Origin: an uncultured bacterium
Lineage (GTDB): Bacteria; Muiribacteriota; Ozemobacteria; Ozemobacterales; Ozemobacteraceae
NCBI GenBank assembly: GCA_946407375.1
Contig: CAMJNS010000019.1
Location: 1 to 35,652, forward strand
Length of the DNA: 35,652 bases
Reading direction: 5' to 3'
The number at the start of each line of letters is the position of its first letter. Position 1 is the stretch's first letter. Positions 9,411-19,000 of this stretch are shown here, piece by piece. The notes under the pieces were generated by a model that saw only the letters and a list, made by a program, of their open reading frames with translations, was not told where the DNA came from and ran no database searches. Both the position numbers and the translations under genes were made by a program.

Positions 9411-9452
9411 TATTTATCTCCTAAGTCTTTAACTTTCAAATTTAAACGTATT

Positions 9453-9481
9453 TATATAACCTTAACTTGAAATTTTGTCAA
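9453..9481 (-). promoter_or_regulatory. Sigma70-type promoter of the V-ATPase operon
   Basis: Read on the minus strand: TTGACA (9481-9476), a 17-nt spacer, TATATA (9458-9453), about 43 nt before ATG 9410. The -35 box is a perfect consensus match. Confidence 0.75.
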
Positions 9482-9538
9482 CCTTTAAACTATTAAGTCA
9501 AGAAAAAGCTTTAAATTGAAATATTTACAAAAAATAAG

Positions 9539-9566
9539 TTGATATTTATAAAAAATATGATATAAG
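9539..9566 (+). promoter_or_regulatory. Sigma70-type promoter of the first secreted-protein gene
   Basis: TTGATA (9539-9544), a 16-nt spacer and TATAAG (9561-9566), about 40 nt upstream of GTG 9606. It is divergent from the ATPase promoter, so the two share one 195-bp control region. Confidence 0.7.
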
Positions 9567-9605
9567 AATTAACCATTCCACATTATTGAAAGGGGAATAT
9601 AAATA

Positions 9606-10229
9606 GTGAATTTCAAAAAATTGTTTATTTCTTTAATCGTTGCTCTTTCTCTCACAAATGTAACTATAGCTCAAGAAGCTGCTCCAGAAGGAGATTATTT
9701 TGGTGATGTGAAATTTGGTTCTACTAAAGAAGAAGTTAAAGCTCATGAAAAAGACAGCACTCTTGCTTTAGACCATAATGAAGAATTAATCTTCAGCGAA
9801 ACTTCAGAATTTTTAGGCAAAAGTTTAAATTGCTATTCTTTTGTAGATGGCAAAATGGTTGCTGGTACTATATATGTTGTTAATGATCATCAAGATTTAA
9901 CTAAATATATTGAAGATTATAATAAAATAAATGAAGCTTTCAAACAAGTATATGGCGAACCAGATGAAATGGGTTTTTCTACTGATGATGAAGCTCTTCT
10001 TAACGATACAGCAAAATTAGCTAAAGCTATAAAAGATGGTAAAGTTGCTGCTTCAACAGTTTGGAAAAAAGGAAACTTCACAATTTCTCATATTCTTGCA
10101 GAACAAATGACTACAGATGATATGGATGAAGAATCAAAGAAAGTATTTGTTGTTACTCCAATTTGTCATCTTGTTCTTGGTCAACTAAATTCTGCCGAAG
10201 AATCTGCTGAAGAAGCTGCAGAAGAATAA
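9606..10229 (+). CDS. Secreted protein of the FxWG-type family, single domain
   Basis: The product is 207 residues. An N-terminal signal peptide (MNFKKLFISLIVALSLTNVT, likely cut near residue 22) precedes one domain starting GDYFGDVKFGSTKEEVK. Blocks recur in order in the two-domain protein at 10826: a short strand with F/W-G, a strand such as GKMVAGTIYVV, a helix with YIEDYNKINEAFKQVYGEP, AKAIKDGKVAAS, a W-K/N strand, ISH, and a late D-x(n)-H segment. The C-terminus is Glu/Ala-rich. The function is unknown and I recognise no named family. The start is GTG 9606 with an upstream AGGGGA. The gene has its own promoter and is followed by a terminator at 10271. Confidence 0.85.
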   Translation: MNFKKLFISLIVALSLTNVTIAQEAAPEGDYFGDVKFGSTKEEVKAHEKDSTLALDHNEELIFSETSEFLGKSLNCYSFVDGKMVAGTIYVVNDHQDLTKYIEDYNKINEAFKQVYGEPDEMGFSTDDEALLNDTAKLAKAIKDGKVAASTVWKKGNFTISHILAEQMTTDDMDEESKKVFVVTPICHLVLGQLNSAEESAEEAAEE

Positions 10230-10270
10230 TAAGCTGAAAGATATAATAAAATAATCTTACAGAAAAAATA

Positions 10271-10304
10271 AAAAAACGCTTGGGTTTCAAGCGTTTTTTA
10301 TTTT
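10271..10304 (+). terminator. Intrinsic terminator
   Basis: A perfect 12-bp stem (10271-10282 with 10288-10299, core CGCTTG) has a 5-nt loop and then ATTTT. It separates the first secreted-protein gene from the following cluster. Confidence 0.9.
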
Positions 10305-10331
10305 GCTAAAATACTATTCTTATCTTATAAT
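10303..10331 (+). promoter_or_regulatory. Probable promoter for the 10370 gene
   Basis: TTGCTA (10303-10308), a 17-nt spacer, and a perfect TATAAT (10326-10331), 38 nt before ATG 10370. The -35 box is weak. Confidence 0.55.
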
Positions 10332-10369
10332 CTATACGTTGTATTATCCTATTCAAGAAGTGGTGAAAT

Positions 10370-10798
10370 ATGTTTATAAAAAGATTATTTGCTATTTGTA
10401 TTTTTATTTCTATTGTTTTTAGTGCTTTTTCACTTTCTGCAGCTCAGTATCATATTCATAAGAATGCTCCTCACAAAAGTTATTCTAAAAAATTAGATGA
10501 AAAAGGTTTAATAACAGAATATTATACTCATTTCTACGGCGATGAAATCGTAATGAAGCATACAGTTTCTTTTTTGGCTAATGGACAAATAAATATTAAT
10601 GGAGGATGTGCTGTTCATTTTAAAGTTAATACTCCTGATAAAGGCTGGAACAATACTTCCAAAAACGATAAAGGGCAAACCGTAGTTACCTGTTATTATT
10701 ATCAGGGAAAAATCAAAGCCGTTTTTACCATTACCAATAATGGAAACGGAAATTACAACATCAACTATACTCCAGTAATAGTTGATCCGAATATTTAA
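10370..10798 (+). CDS. Secreted protein of the HxHKNAPH family, minimal form
   Basis: The product is 142 residues. A signal peptide (about 1-25, ending SLSAA) is followed directly by a beta-rich domain of about 115 residues. The domain begins YHIHKNAPH (27-35) and ends IVDPNI. The C-terminal half of the protein at 12236 is a clear paralogue. Both share HxHKNAPH, K-L-D, a YGDEI block, H-T followed by F-x-x-N-G, Y-G/Q-GKI, TxTxxGN and the terminal DPNI. Conserved histidines (H28, H30, H35, H64) could bind metal, but this is conjecture. No known family is recognised. The next gene starts 27 bp later, so an operon is likely. Confidence 0.85.
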   Translation: MFIKRLFAICIFISIVFSAFSLSAAQYHIHKNAPHKSYSKKLDEKGLITEYYTHFYGDEIVMKHTVSFLANGQININGGCAVHFKVNTPDKGWNNTSKNDKGQTVVTCYYYQGKIKAVFTITNNGNGNYNINYTPVIVDPNI

Positions 10799-10825
10799 CC
10801 TTTAACAAGGGGTGCTAAAGAAAAA

Positions 10826-12187
10826 ATGATATACAAAAAGATTCTAATATTGGCCCTAATTTGTTCGCTACTACCATTTACTTCTTATGCTGCTAAAAAA
10901 TCAAAAAAAGCAACAGATGATGAAATGGGTTCTTACGAAGAATTAGCTGAAAAAAAAGCTAAACAGGCAAAAATAAAAAAATATAAATATGCTTGTGATG
11001 GTCTTGTAGATTTTAAATGGGGTGATAGTTTAAATGCTATTTCTAAAAAATTGAAAGACCAGGTTGTTGAAAAGGATGATGAATCAATAGCTATTGTTTC
11101 TACCAATAAAGACCTTGAAGGCGTGCTTGTTTTTCTTTTCGAAGATAAAAAATTGAATGGCGCATCTGTTATGCTTTCTACAGATGAAAAAGTCAAGCCA
11201 ATAGATACTGTTAAAGATTTTGCCAGAGTATCACAATATATTAATGAAATGTATGGTTCTCAAAACTGTATACAAGCTGAATCTCCAAGGAATATTAAAA
11301 AGAAGGCTGAAACTTATTCTAAAAAGTTATCTGCTGGTGAAGTAGATTTTACTGATATGTGGCTTGTAAACAACAAAAAGACTCTTATTAGTCATTACAT
11401 TGAAAAAAATTCTGATTATAAGAAGGGTTCTGATGAGCCAATATTAACTCATGCTATTGTTGTTATGGATACGTCAGATTTAGATATTGAAGAAATAGAT
11501 ACTGAAGAAGACGAAGTAGAAGAAGTTGAAGAAAAGCCAAAAGAAAAAAAGAAAAAAGATAAAGATGAACATACTACTATAAAGAAATATAAGGGAGCTT
11601 GTATTGACCTTGTTACTTTTAACTGGGGCGATAAGGTTGATACAGTTAAGAAAGCTGTTAAATGGCCTCTTATTGAAGATACTGGAAATTCACTTTTCTA
11701 TAAAGGTTATTATTGCAAACATACTGCAGAAGTTGAATTTATTTTTGAAAACAACAAACTTACTCAGGTTTGCTATGCTTTTAATGTTCCTAATGATAAA
11801 AATGAAGACTATGTAAAGGATTACCAAGAAATAGGTGACTATATTTACGAAAAACTTGGGAACTGTGTTCATGCTGATGTTCCAGAAGACTTTGATGAAA
11901 ATAAAGCAAAGTATGCAAAGCAGATTATGAAAGGTGATATTGAATTCACTATGCTTTATAGTTTTGGGGATGGTGCCACCGGTGTCAGACATTTTATGCG
12001 CAAAATGACTACCGATGATGGAAGTAAACCAGATTGTCCAATAGATCATTTCATTGGAGTTTGGGATAATTCCAAGAAAAATCTTCACAAAGACCTTGAA
12101 GGCGAAACCGGTGAAGAAAACTACAGTGACGAAGAAATAAATGAATACCTGGATGATGTTCTTGGCGACGATGACGACGACGAATAA
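10826..12187 (+). CDS. Secreted protein with two FxWG-type domains and acidic linkers
   Basis: The product is 453 residues. A signal peptide (about 1-22) precedes a short Lys-rich stretch and two homologous domains. Domain 1 runs about 54-215 with FKWGDS at 63-68; domain 2 runs about 255-425 with FNWGDK at 265-270. A charged linker separates them, acidic at about 218-236 and Lys-rich at 237-246. The C-terminus is Asp/Glu-rich, ending GDDDDDE. Each domain repeats the order seen once in the 9606 protein: F-x-WG, strand with F-E-x-x-KL, YI-x-E-x-(Y/L)G, AKxxxxGxxxFT, a His strand, and a late H-x-x-V-x-D segment. The function is unknown. An internal duplication is the simplest origin. Confidence 0.87.
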   Translation: MIYKKILILALICSLLPFTSYAAKKSKKATDDEMGSYEELAEKKAKQAKIKKYKYACDGLVDFKWGDSLNAISKKLKDQVVEKDDESIAIVSTNKDLEGVLVFLFEDKKLNGASVMLSTDEKVKPIDTVKDFARVSQYINEMYGSQNCIQAESPRNIKKKAETYSKKLSAGEVDFTDMWLVNNKKTLISHYIEKNSDYKKGSDEPILTHAIVVMDTSDLDIEEIDTEEDEVEEVEEKPKEKKKKDKDEHTTIKKYKGACIDLVTFNWGDKVDTVKKAVKWPLIEDTGNSLFYKGYYCKHTAEVEFIFENNKLTQVCYAFNVPNDKNEDYVKDYQEIGDYIYEKLGNCVHADVPEDFDENKAKYAKQIMKGDIEFTMLYSFGDGATGVRHFMRKMTTDDGSKPDCPIDHFIGVWDNSKKNLHKDLEGETGEENYSDEEINEYLDDVLGDDDDDE

Positions 12188-12224
12188 GAATTGAAAGCTG
12201 AAAATTGAAAGTTGAAAGCAGAAA

Positions 12225-12230
12225 AAGGAA
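12225..12230 (+). promoter_or_regulatory. Ribosome binding site deciding the 12236 start
   Basis: AAGGAA lies 5 nt before ATG 12236. The in-frame TTG at 12212 lies inside a TTGAAAG-type simple repeat (12191-12220) and is unlikely to be used. Confidence 0.7.
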
Positions 12231-12235
12231 ATTTC

Positions 12236-13060
12236 ATGAACAATAAAATATTAGCAACAGCTATCTTTGTGTCTATAGCATTGGGAGCATCTTCTGCCCC
12301 AATTTATACAATACTTGATTCTAATTCTGAATTATTGATACAAAAGGATTTTTCTAAAGACAGCCTTGAATTAGATGGTGAAAAGTTATTAGCTTTAAAT
12401 GCACCAAAAAGCAAAAGTAAAAAATCAAAAAAAGAAGTAGAAGAAGAGGAAGTCGAAGACGAAGATGAAGAAGTTTCTGATGATGAAGAAGTAGATGATG
12501 ATTCAGAAAATGAAGGCGATGATTCTAATGATGATGATGACGACGACGATTTAGAATCAGGCGATGACTCTGACGACGATGATGACGATGATGGTGCAGA
12601 TTATACAGAAGATGGTGACGAAAATGTCGAACCAAGTAATAGTAATGGTTTCGGAGATATAAAATCAAAGTTGGACGATAAAAATTCAACTCTTCCCGAA
12701 TCAAAATCTGATTTTCATGTCCATAAGAATGCACCTCATAATACGGTTACAAATAAATTAGATCCCCAAGGATCTTTGCAAGAATATATAACCTATCTTT
12801 ATGGCGATGAAATAATATTACACCATACACTTATCTTTAATTCTAACGGCACATACAAAATTGATGCAAAAGTTAATACTAATTATAAAACAATGACTCC
12901 TGTTACTGTTGTATCAAACACAATACAATCTGGCCGAGACTGGATAACAGAATTCACTTATTTTGGTGGAAAAATAATATCTACATTCACTCTTACACCT
13001 CTAGGAAACAATCGTTGGAAAATAGATTATAAATGGAAAATAATAGACCCGAACATATAG
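12236..13060 (+). CDS. Secreted HxHKNAPH-family protein with a long Asp/Glu-rich region
   Basis: The product is 274 residues. A signal peptide (about 1-20, ALGASSA) precedes a short unique stretch with a basic SKSKKSKK patch. An extreme acidic region of Asp and Glu with some Ser and Asn spans about 65-135, including runs of seven Asp. The HxHKNAPH domain is at about 160-274 (H161 and H163 in FHVHKNAPH) and ends IIDPNI. It is a longer paralogue of the 10370 protein. The acidic region may bind Ca2+ or act as a flexible surface spacer; both are inference. It sits 48 bp after the 10826 gene, probably in the same transcript. Confidence 0.85.
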   Translation: MNNKILATAIFVSIALGASSAPIYTILDSNSELLIQKDFSKDSLELDGEKLLALNAPKSKSKKSKKEVEEEEVEDEDEEVSDDEEVDDDSENEGDDSNDDDDDDDLESGDDSDDDDDDDGADYTEDGDENVEPSNSNGFGDIKSKLDDKNSTLPESKSDFHVHKNAPHNTVTNKLDPQGSLQEYITYLYGDEIILHHTLIFNSNGTYKIDAKVNTNYKTMTPVTVVSNTIQSGRDWITEFTYFGGKIISTFTLTPLGNNRWKIDYKWKIIDPNI

Positions 13061-13084
13061 AAGAGACTAAATGCTTCTTCTAGA

Positions 13085-13116
13085 GAGATAAGAGAAAATG
13101 ACCTGGAGATAAGAGA
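13085..13116 (+). repeat. Short direct repeat
   Basis: GAGATAAGAGA occurs at 13085-13095 and 13106-13116 with a 21-bp period, in the gap before the first metalloprotease gene. Its significance is unknown. Confidence 0.6.
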
Positions 13117-13214
13117 GAAAACACTATGCCTTCTAACAAGAAATAGTTATAACAACAAAATCAAATAACAACCAAAAACAATAAAAACATATTTGGCGGG
13201 ATAAGGATAAGCAT

Positions 13215-14456
13215 ATGAATTATAAAATATTGGCATTATCAGTAGCTTCTGTTATTGGTGTGTCTTCAATAGTTCTATCTAGTGATAATGTTGATATAAA
13301 CCAGTATTTATATGGTAGAAATGAATCTGTAGCGAAAGAATTATCAATTAATAATTCTTTCGCTAAGGGCGAAATGTATGCCTTTAGCTGGAACGATGGC
13401 AATAAAAACTCAGATACTGCAAAAAAAGATAATGATGATGAAGAGGATTCTGAAGATGAAGAAATTGATGAAGAAGAGTTGCTAGATAGCGAAGAAGATG
13501 CTGAATCTGATGAATATGAAGAAGAATCAGATGAAGAAGAAATAGAAGAAACCAATAATGAATCTTCACAAATTGATAAGAACATAAAAGGCTCTGGCAA
13601 AAAAAGAAAAAGCCACGATATGTCTGTAGAAAGTGGTGAACACGGCAAAAGCCATAATCTGCTAGACGATGCATTCTTTTATATGCCAGAAGGAACAGTT
13701 CTTCCTGATGATGGCTTATTACATACTAGAAATGTTGGCTTAGCTAAGACTTTAAGAGGTAGCATCTGTGTTTGCACTTTCTTCGTTTCCGAAAAGAACT
13801 GGAAAAACGACCAATATCATAAGCTTTATAAAAAGAATTTGGAAATTGGTGAAAAATGGCTTACTAGAGAAGCAAAAAAATATGGTTCTACGATTACTTT
13901 CGAAAATATATACCCACTAGGAGATACTGCGATTACAATAGATAAAGTATATAAATCTGGAATCGGTGAAACTGATCCCGATCAATATGGCACTTTCCTA
14001 AAAGTATTAAAAAGCATGGGGTTAACTTCTAAGGAATTTGTAAAGAAAGTACGTTATGAAACAGCTTGTGAAAACATTGTAACTAATTTTATTATTGATA
14101 GCGAGGGACGTTCCTATTGTTTCCTTGATTATGTAGGCTCTAATCCAGATTATCATCGTGACTTTACCTGGATATTTAAAAGTAGCTGGGGTCAGGCAAT
14201 CAGTCCAGGAGTCATAGCTCATGAAATGCTTCATGCTTTTGGTGCTTTTGATTTATATCAAAGAGAAAACTACAGAAGAGAACAGTCTGATGCAGCAAAG
14301 AAAAACTATCCTTATGAAATAATGTGTACGTCAAATGAAAATTATAGTAAAATAGATAAGCTTTATATTTCTCCTATTACAGCCTGGAAAATCGGAATAG
14401 GAGAAAAATCTAAAGCTATAGAATTCTATGTTCCAGACGGCTGGTCCTTCGATTAA
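13215..14456 (+). CDS. Secreted metzincin-like zinc metalloprotease, copy 1
   Basis: The product is 413 residues. A signal peptide (about 1-22) is followed by an Asp/Glu-rich segment (about 73-117), then a basic patch (GKKRKSHD), then the catalytic region. The zinc motif HEMLHAFGAFD is at 336-346: H336, H340 and D346 as ligands, E337 as catalytic base. A candidate Met-turn is EIM (M370), followed by ISPITAWKIGIG. HExxHxxGxxDLY resembles M6-type and snapalysin-like peptidases, but the rest is not a family I can name. The acidic segment may be a propeptide-like spacer. The next gene is a close paralogue, 171 bp downstream. AAGGATAA precedes ATG 13215. The substrate is unknown. Confidence 0.85.
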   Translation: MNYKILALSVASVIGVSSIVLSSDNVDINQYLYGRNESVAKELSINNSFAKGEMYAFSWNDGNKNSDTAKKDNDDEEDSEDEEIDEEELLDSEEDAESDEYEEESDEEEIEETNNESSQIDKNIKGSGKKRKSHDMSVESGEHGKSHNLLDDAFFYMPEGTVLPDDGLLHTRNVGLAKTLRGSICVCTFFVSEKNWKNDQYHKLYKKNLEIGEKWLTREAKKYGSTITFENIYPLGDTAITIDKVYKSGIGETDPDQYGTFLKVLKSMGLTSKEFVKKVRYETACENIVTNFIIDSEGRSYCFLDYVGSNPDYHRDFTWIFKSSWGQAISPGVIAHEMLHAFGAFDLYQRENYRREQSDAAKKNYPYEIMCTSNENYSKIDKLYISPITAWKIGIGEKSKAIEFYVPDGWSFD

Positions 14457-14544
14457 ACAAAAACTATTACTATGATTAGTGTCTCCTAATGCCTCTCCTT
14501 GGAGATTATCCGAGAATTAGGAAATAACTAAAATTTTTGTTCTT

Positions 14545-14606
14545 TGGCAATTGTCCTAACTCCCTTTTTTTAGTGGAATTAAGGGGGATTTCTAAAAATT
14601 AGAATG
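14545..14606. repeat. Degenerate copy of the CCCCTTT/AAAGGGG repeat
   Basis: TTGGCAATTGTCCTAACTCCC, a T run, then ATTAAGGGGGATTT matches the central part of the element at 19846-19988 with decay of the palindrome. It lies just upstream of the second metalloprotease gene, so it may form part of its leader or promoter region. Confidence 0.55.
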
Positions 14607-14627
14607 ATTTAAAATAAGGATATATAT

Positions 14628-15860
14628 ATGAAATATAAATTAATAGCTTTAGCAATTTTCGTTGGAATTTCTTCAATAGTTTTTTGTAATAATGGTAAAA
14701 ATTCTGCTTTTCTAGGACAAGAAGAAAGTAATTATTTGGGTTTAACTTATAATACTGATACCTCTAATAATACTTTTACTAAAGGCGAAATGCTGGCTTT
14801 TGACTGGAATGCAGGCAATAAGAACTCAGATGATAATAAAAAAACTAAGGTTGAAGAAGAAACCGATGATGAAGATTTGGAAGAAGAAGAACTTTTAGAC
14901 GAAAATGCTGATTCCGAAGAATCTGATGATGAAGAAATAGAAGAAGAAGTTGACGAATCAGAAGAAGATGAAAGTGAATATACTTATACAAAAAAGGATA
15001 AAAAAGATTCTGGTAAAAAAAGAAAAAGCCACGATATGTCTGTAGAAAGCGGGAAACATGGCAAAAGTCATAATCTTCTTAATGACGCTTTCTTTTATAT
15101 GCCAGAAGGAACAGTTCTTCCAGAAGATGGTTTACTTCATACTGAAAATGCTGGTTTCGCCAAAACTTTAAGGGGTAGTATCTGTGTTTGCACTTTTTTT
15201 GTTTCAGAAAAGAATTGGAAAAACGACAATTATCATAAGCTTTATAAAAAGAATTTGGAAATTGCTGAAAAATGGCTGACTAGAGAAGCCAAAAGATATG
15301 GCTCTACAATTACTTTTGAAAATATTTACCCATTAGGCGATACTGCATTAGTAGTAGATAAAATATATGGACTAAATGAAACAGATCCTGATGCTTACGG
15401 CAGTTTCCGTAAAGTCTTGAAAAGCATGGGGTTATCAGGTAAAGAATTTAAAAAGAAAATACGCTATGAAACAGCCTGTGAAAATATAGTTACAAATTTT
15501 ATAATCGATAAAGATGGTCGATCTTATTGTTTTCTTGACTATGCTGGCACAAATCCTGATGATTATCACGATTTTTCGTGGTTATTTAAAAGTGGCTGGG
15601 GAGAACCTATTGAAGCAGGTACTATAGCTCATGAAACACTACATGCTTTCGGTGCCTTTGATTTGTATGAAAGGGAGGATTATAGAAAAGAACAGTCAAA
15701 TGCCGCAAAGAAATACTATCCTGACGAAATTATGTTTTCTGGTGGTTATGGTGATATAAATAAAAGTTATATTTCCCCAATTACAGCTTGGAAAGTTGGG
15801 ATAGGTGAAAAATCAAAAGCTTTAGAATATTACGTTCCTGATGGATGGTGCTTTGATTAA
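14628..15860 (+). CDS. Secreted metzincin-like zinc metalloprotease, copy 2
   Basis: A 410-residue tandem paralogue of the 13215 protein. It has the same order: signal peptide, the KGEM-A-WN-GNKNSD block, an acidic segment (about 70-118), the basic GKKRKSHDMSVESG patch, then the catalytic region with HETLHAFGAFD at 335-345 (H335, E336, H339, D345) and the EIM Met-turn candidate. The catalytic half is highly similar between copies. The acidic linker and N-terminus differ much more. All motif residues are intact, so both copies look functional. There is no clear terminator between copies. A 179-bp gap separates it from the Tad-like gene. Confidence 0.85.
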   Translation: MKYKLIALAIFVGISSIVFCNNGKNSAFLGQEESNYLGLTYNTDTSNNTFTKGEMLAFDWNAGNKNSDDNKKTKVEEETDDEDLEEEELLDENADSEESDDEEIEEEVDESEEDESEYTYTKKDKKDSGKKRKSHDMSVESGKHGKSHNLLNDAFFYMPEGTVLPEDGLLHTENAGFAKTLRGSICVCTFFVSEKNWKNDNYHKLYKKNLEIAEKWLTREAKRYGSTITFENIYPLGDTALVVDKIYGLNETDPDAYGSFRKVLKSMGLSGKEFKKKIRYETACENIVTNFIIDKDGRSYCFLDYAGTNPDDYHDFSWLFKSGWGEPIEAGTIAHETLHAFGAFDLYEREDYRKEQSNAAKKYYPDEIMFSGGYGDINKSYISPITAWKVGIGEKSKALEYYVPDGWCFD

Positions 15861-16039
15861 TTATTATTTACATATTTCTTTATAGATAGTAGAATAGTAT
15901 AATAAGCTGAATTGTTTTTATCTAAAAAAATATATATCAAGGAATTGCTTTGTTACGAAGAAACTGGCGATTCTAATAGGTTTTGAATCTCTTGTCTCTT
16001 GGTTATCTACCAAAGCTGTAATTAGTTAGGAGTATTAAA

Positions 16040-19000
16040 ATGTTGCATAAAACTGAATTAAAAGGGTCTCGCTTAGCTTCTAAACGAGCAAACATAACTT
16101 TACTTACCGCCGCTTTATCTGTTTTATTAATGGGAATTGTTGCTCTAGTAACAGATGTTGGTTCGCTTTATTATACTCATGCAAAATTACAGACCGCTAC
16201 AAATGCTGCTTGGAAGGCTGGTTATGACAAACTGTCGGAAATCAGAAAGACCAAATCTAGACTAACTGAAGAAGATGAACAACTAATTAAGCACCACATG
16301 ATAGAAGTCATGGCTGCAAATGGCTTTTCTGATCTTTCCGAAGAACAATTAACTATTTTGTTGACTCAGAATCAGACCAATTTGCAGATAGACGCTAATG
16401 ATGATGCCAAGCTCTTTTTTATGAAACTCTTTAATGTTCAAAAGGCAACAGTTGCAGCAAGCAGAGAAGGAGGGGTAGACTCCTATTCAATAATGCCAGT
16501 TGCTGTTCCTCACGGCGAAGTTCACGACCTTTCTGTTAGAACTTACGATTACATTCCATTTGAAGGTTCAGATGGCTTTGCTTCTGGCACAGAATATATT
16601 TTGAAGCTTGGGGGAGATGAAAACGCAGATCCTTTAGGAAAATCTCAATATATGATTTATATACCTACTGGTTTGCAAGGAAGCCAGCGTTCTGATGCCA
16701 ATACTCTGCTTGCTTATGGTGCTGCATTTTGGGCTTTGCAGATAGATGAAACAGATAATGAAGCTATGGTTCCTGCCTACTGGCTGCTAAGTAATTCTGG
16801 CGGTGGTTTCTTATTGAAAGATGGAGCAAAATTACGACAGCGACTGGAAGAATATGGACTTAAACAAGATAATGACGGGTATCGTCTATTAGATGCTGAA
16901 GCAATCGCTCTTTTACTAAGATATGTTGAAGTTAATATTGATAAAACAGAGGTTAACTCTTACCTTACTGGGCTTACCAAAGGAGTTAACACAAACGAGC
17001 TTATAGTTCCATTAGAAAAGAGACCTCAAATAGCTATCTATTCTTCTCAAACTACCTTAGACCCTGTTGAACAGATCTTAGTAGCAGCAAAAATCCCTTA
17101 CGGGACTTATGCTTTACCAAAAACTTCTTCTAATTTGAATGGCTGGGGTAGAAACGAAGATTATGACCAAAATAGAAACACCAAAATTTTTGACTTGGAA
17201 ATTCTTAACGGTGAATTAAGCAAATATGACTGGATTCACTTGCACCACGAAGACTTTACGGGTTTAACAATAAATGATGGCTCAAATTATTGCGGAGGAA
17301 CATTCCCGACAGATTGTAAGAAGAAAAAATACAAGACCGAATACAATTACGGCAATTGCTGTTACAATAAATTTAAAGCAGACAAATGGTATTATTGGGA
17401 TTATACTTATGGAAATGGTGACTGGATAAAGGAAACGAAGTTTAATATTAACGTAGAACCATATAAATCATGGCATAATAAAAACGTTAATGATGCATCG
17501 AATAAATTCAAAGCTAAACTTTGTACATATTGTAAAGGAAAAGCAGTTTTAGATGTTGGTAGTTTTGGGAATAATCCGGAAGGGAAAAATCCGGCTACCA
17601 TGATTCATTATAAAAGCAACATGACAGGTACTAAATATCAAAATGGTGAAAATCTAGGTGTTCGTGTAAAGAGCTGGACTGAATCGGAATCAGTAATGAA
17701 AAATAATTGTAAAAATACTACATCTACAACAACATATGATGGCAGATGTGGAAGTTGCGGAAGTTGTAGTGGAACTCTAAATGATCAGAAAAACTTCAGT
17801 GGCTGTCTATTTTATAAATTCTTAAATAAAAAATATGGATACTCTGATGACGATTATAACAATGAAAATCACTATGTTTTTACAAGTAACGATATAGATG
17901 AAAATAAAGTGTCACGTGATGAGTTGTTTTATAAATGGTTTAGTAGTGCTACTGCTTACCAAAAAATGAAATGGGATGTAGCGCAGAAGATTAAACAGCA
18001 CATTTTAGATGGCGGATTTATGTATACACAGTGCTTTGCTGCTGAAACATTTGATCTTGCCTTGTCCCAACGTGCATATTATTATGACAAAAACAATAGC
18101 AACAAAAGTAGCAGACGTCAGAACTGTTACAATAATTGTTTGGCCTTTACTGACTTTACTTATAAGAAAGTTCCTAAAAAAGGCGGTTATTCTAGTATAT
18201 ATTCAGGCAGTTATGGGGAAGGAACAATTCAATCATTAACTTCATATAGTCTAGAATATAAATATAGTCCTTTTTGTCAGGTTATTAAAAAGCCAAATTC
18301 AGGACCAGGTGCGACTTGTTCTTTTAATGACAATAAAATAAAACCTGGAATTGATAAAATGTCTTCTCTTAATTCTTATAATTCGGTATGGCAGTATATT
18401 GGAGGTTGGTTAACTGATGCTCAAGGTGAACAAAAAGGGCACTTTTCTTTAATGGGTGGGCATAATGCTCAGAACATAGATGCATCACGTCTTGTACTTA
18501 ACAATGTTATGCTTGGCTCTCTTTCTAATAAAGAAACAAGTGTTGGCACTCACTATGTGGGCAGAACCAAATACCAGTATGGTTGTGTCGATTTAGACAA
18601 CGATGGTGAAAGAAGCAGTGCAGACTACTCCAAATATATGCTCTATGGCTTTGATTCGCCTGTGAACTTTGCAGACATTGTTTCTACAGATAATAATATA
18701 TATTCTGCCGAATCTAAAGAAAACATGAAGATTATTACAGGACAAGAACTTGCCACCTATACACCTAATACTATTGTTATTGTGCCAATAGTCGGGGTTC
18801 CTGGTGACGTTCAGGGTTATCAGAAATACCTTGCCAACAACGCAAACGGTAGTGCCGATTTGGAAATTGAAGAAGGCGATTACACAATCTATGACTTGAA
18901 AGTTGGAGAACATAACTATGGTGCTGCTGGTTACGACGACTTGGAATCCAAGTATTCTCCTAAAGACATTTATATGGCGGGCTTGAAAAATTCTGTTCAG

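Noticed and set aside
12525..12734. Minus-strand His-rich reading frame opposite the Asp tract
   Set aside because: The poly-His is an antisense artefact of GAT/GAC repeats. The plus-strand frame has a signal peptide and a paralogue.
13220..13648. Minus-strand Ser-rich reading frame opposite the first metalloprotease
   Set aside because: It is the antisense image of the Glu/Asp-rich linker (GAA/GAT read as TTC/ATC and similar) with no ribosome site.
15861..16039. Possible riboswitch before the Tad-like gene
   Set aside because: The 179-bp leader shows no recognisable c-di-GMP, SAM, TPP or other riboswitch core; only a good ribosome site is visible.
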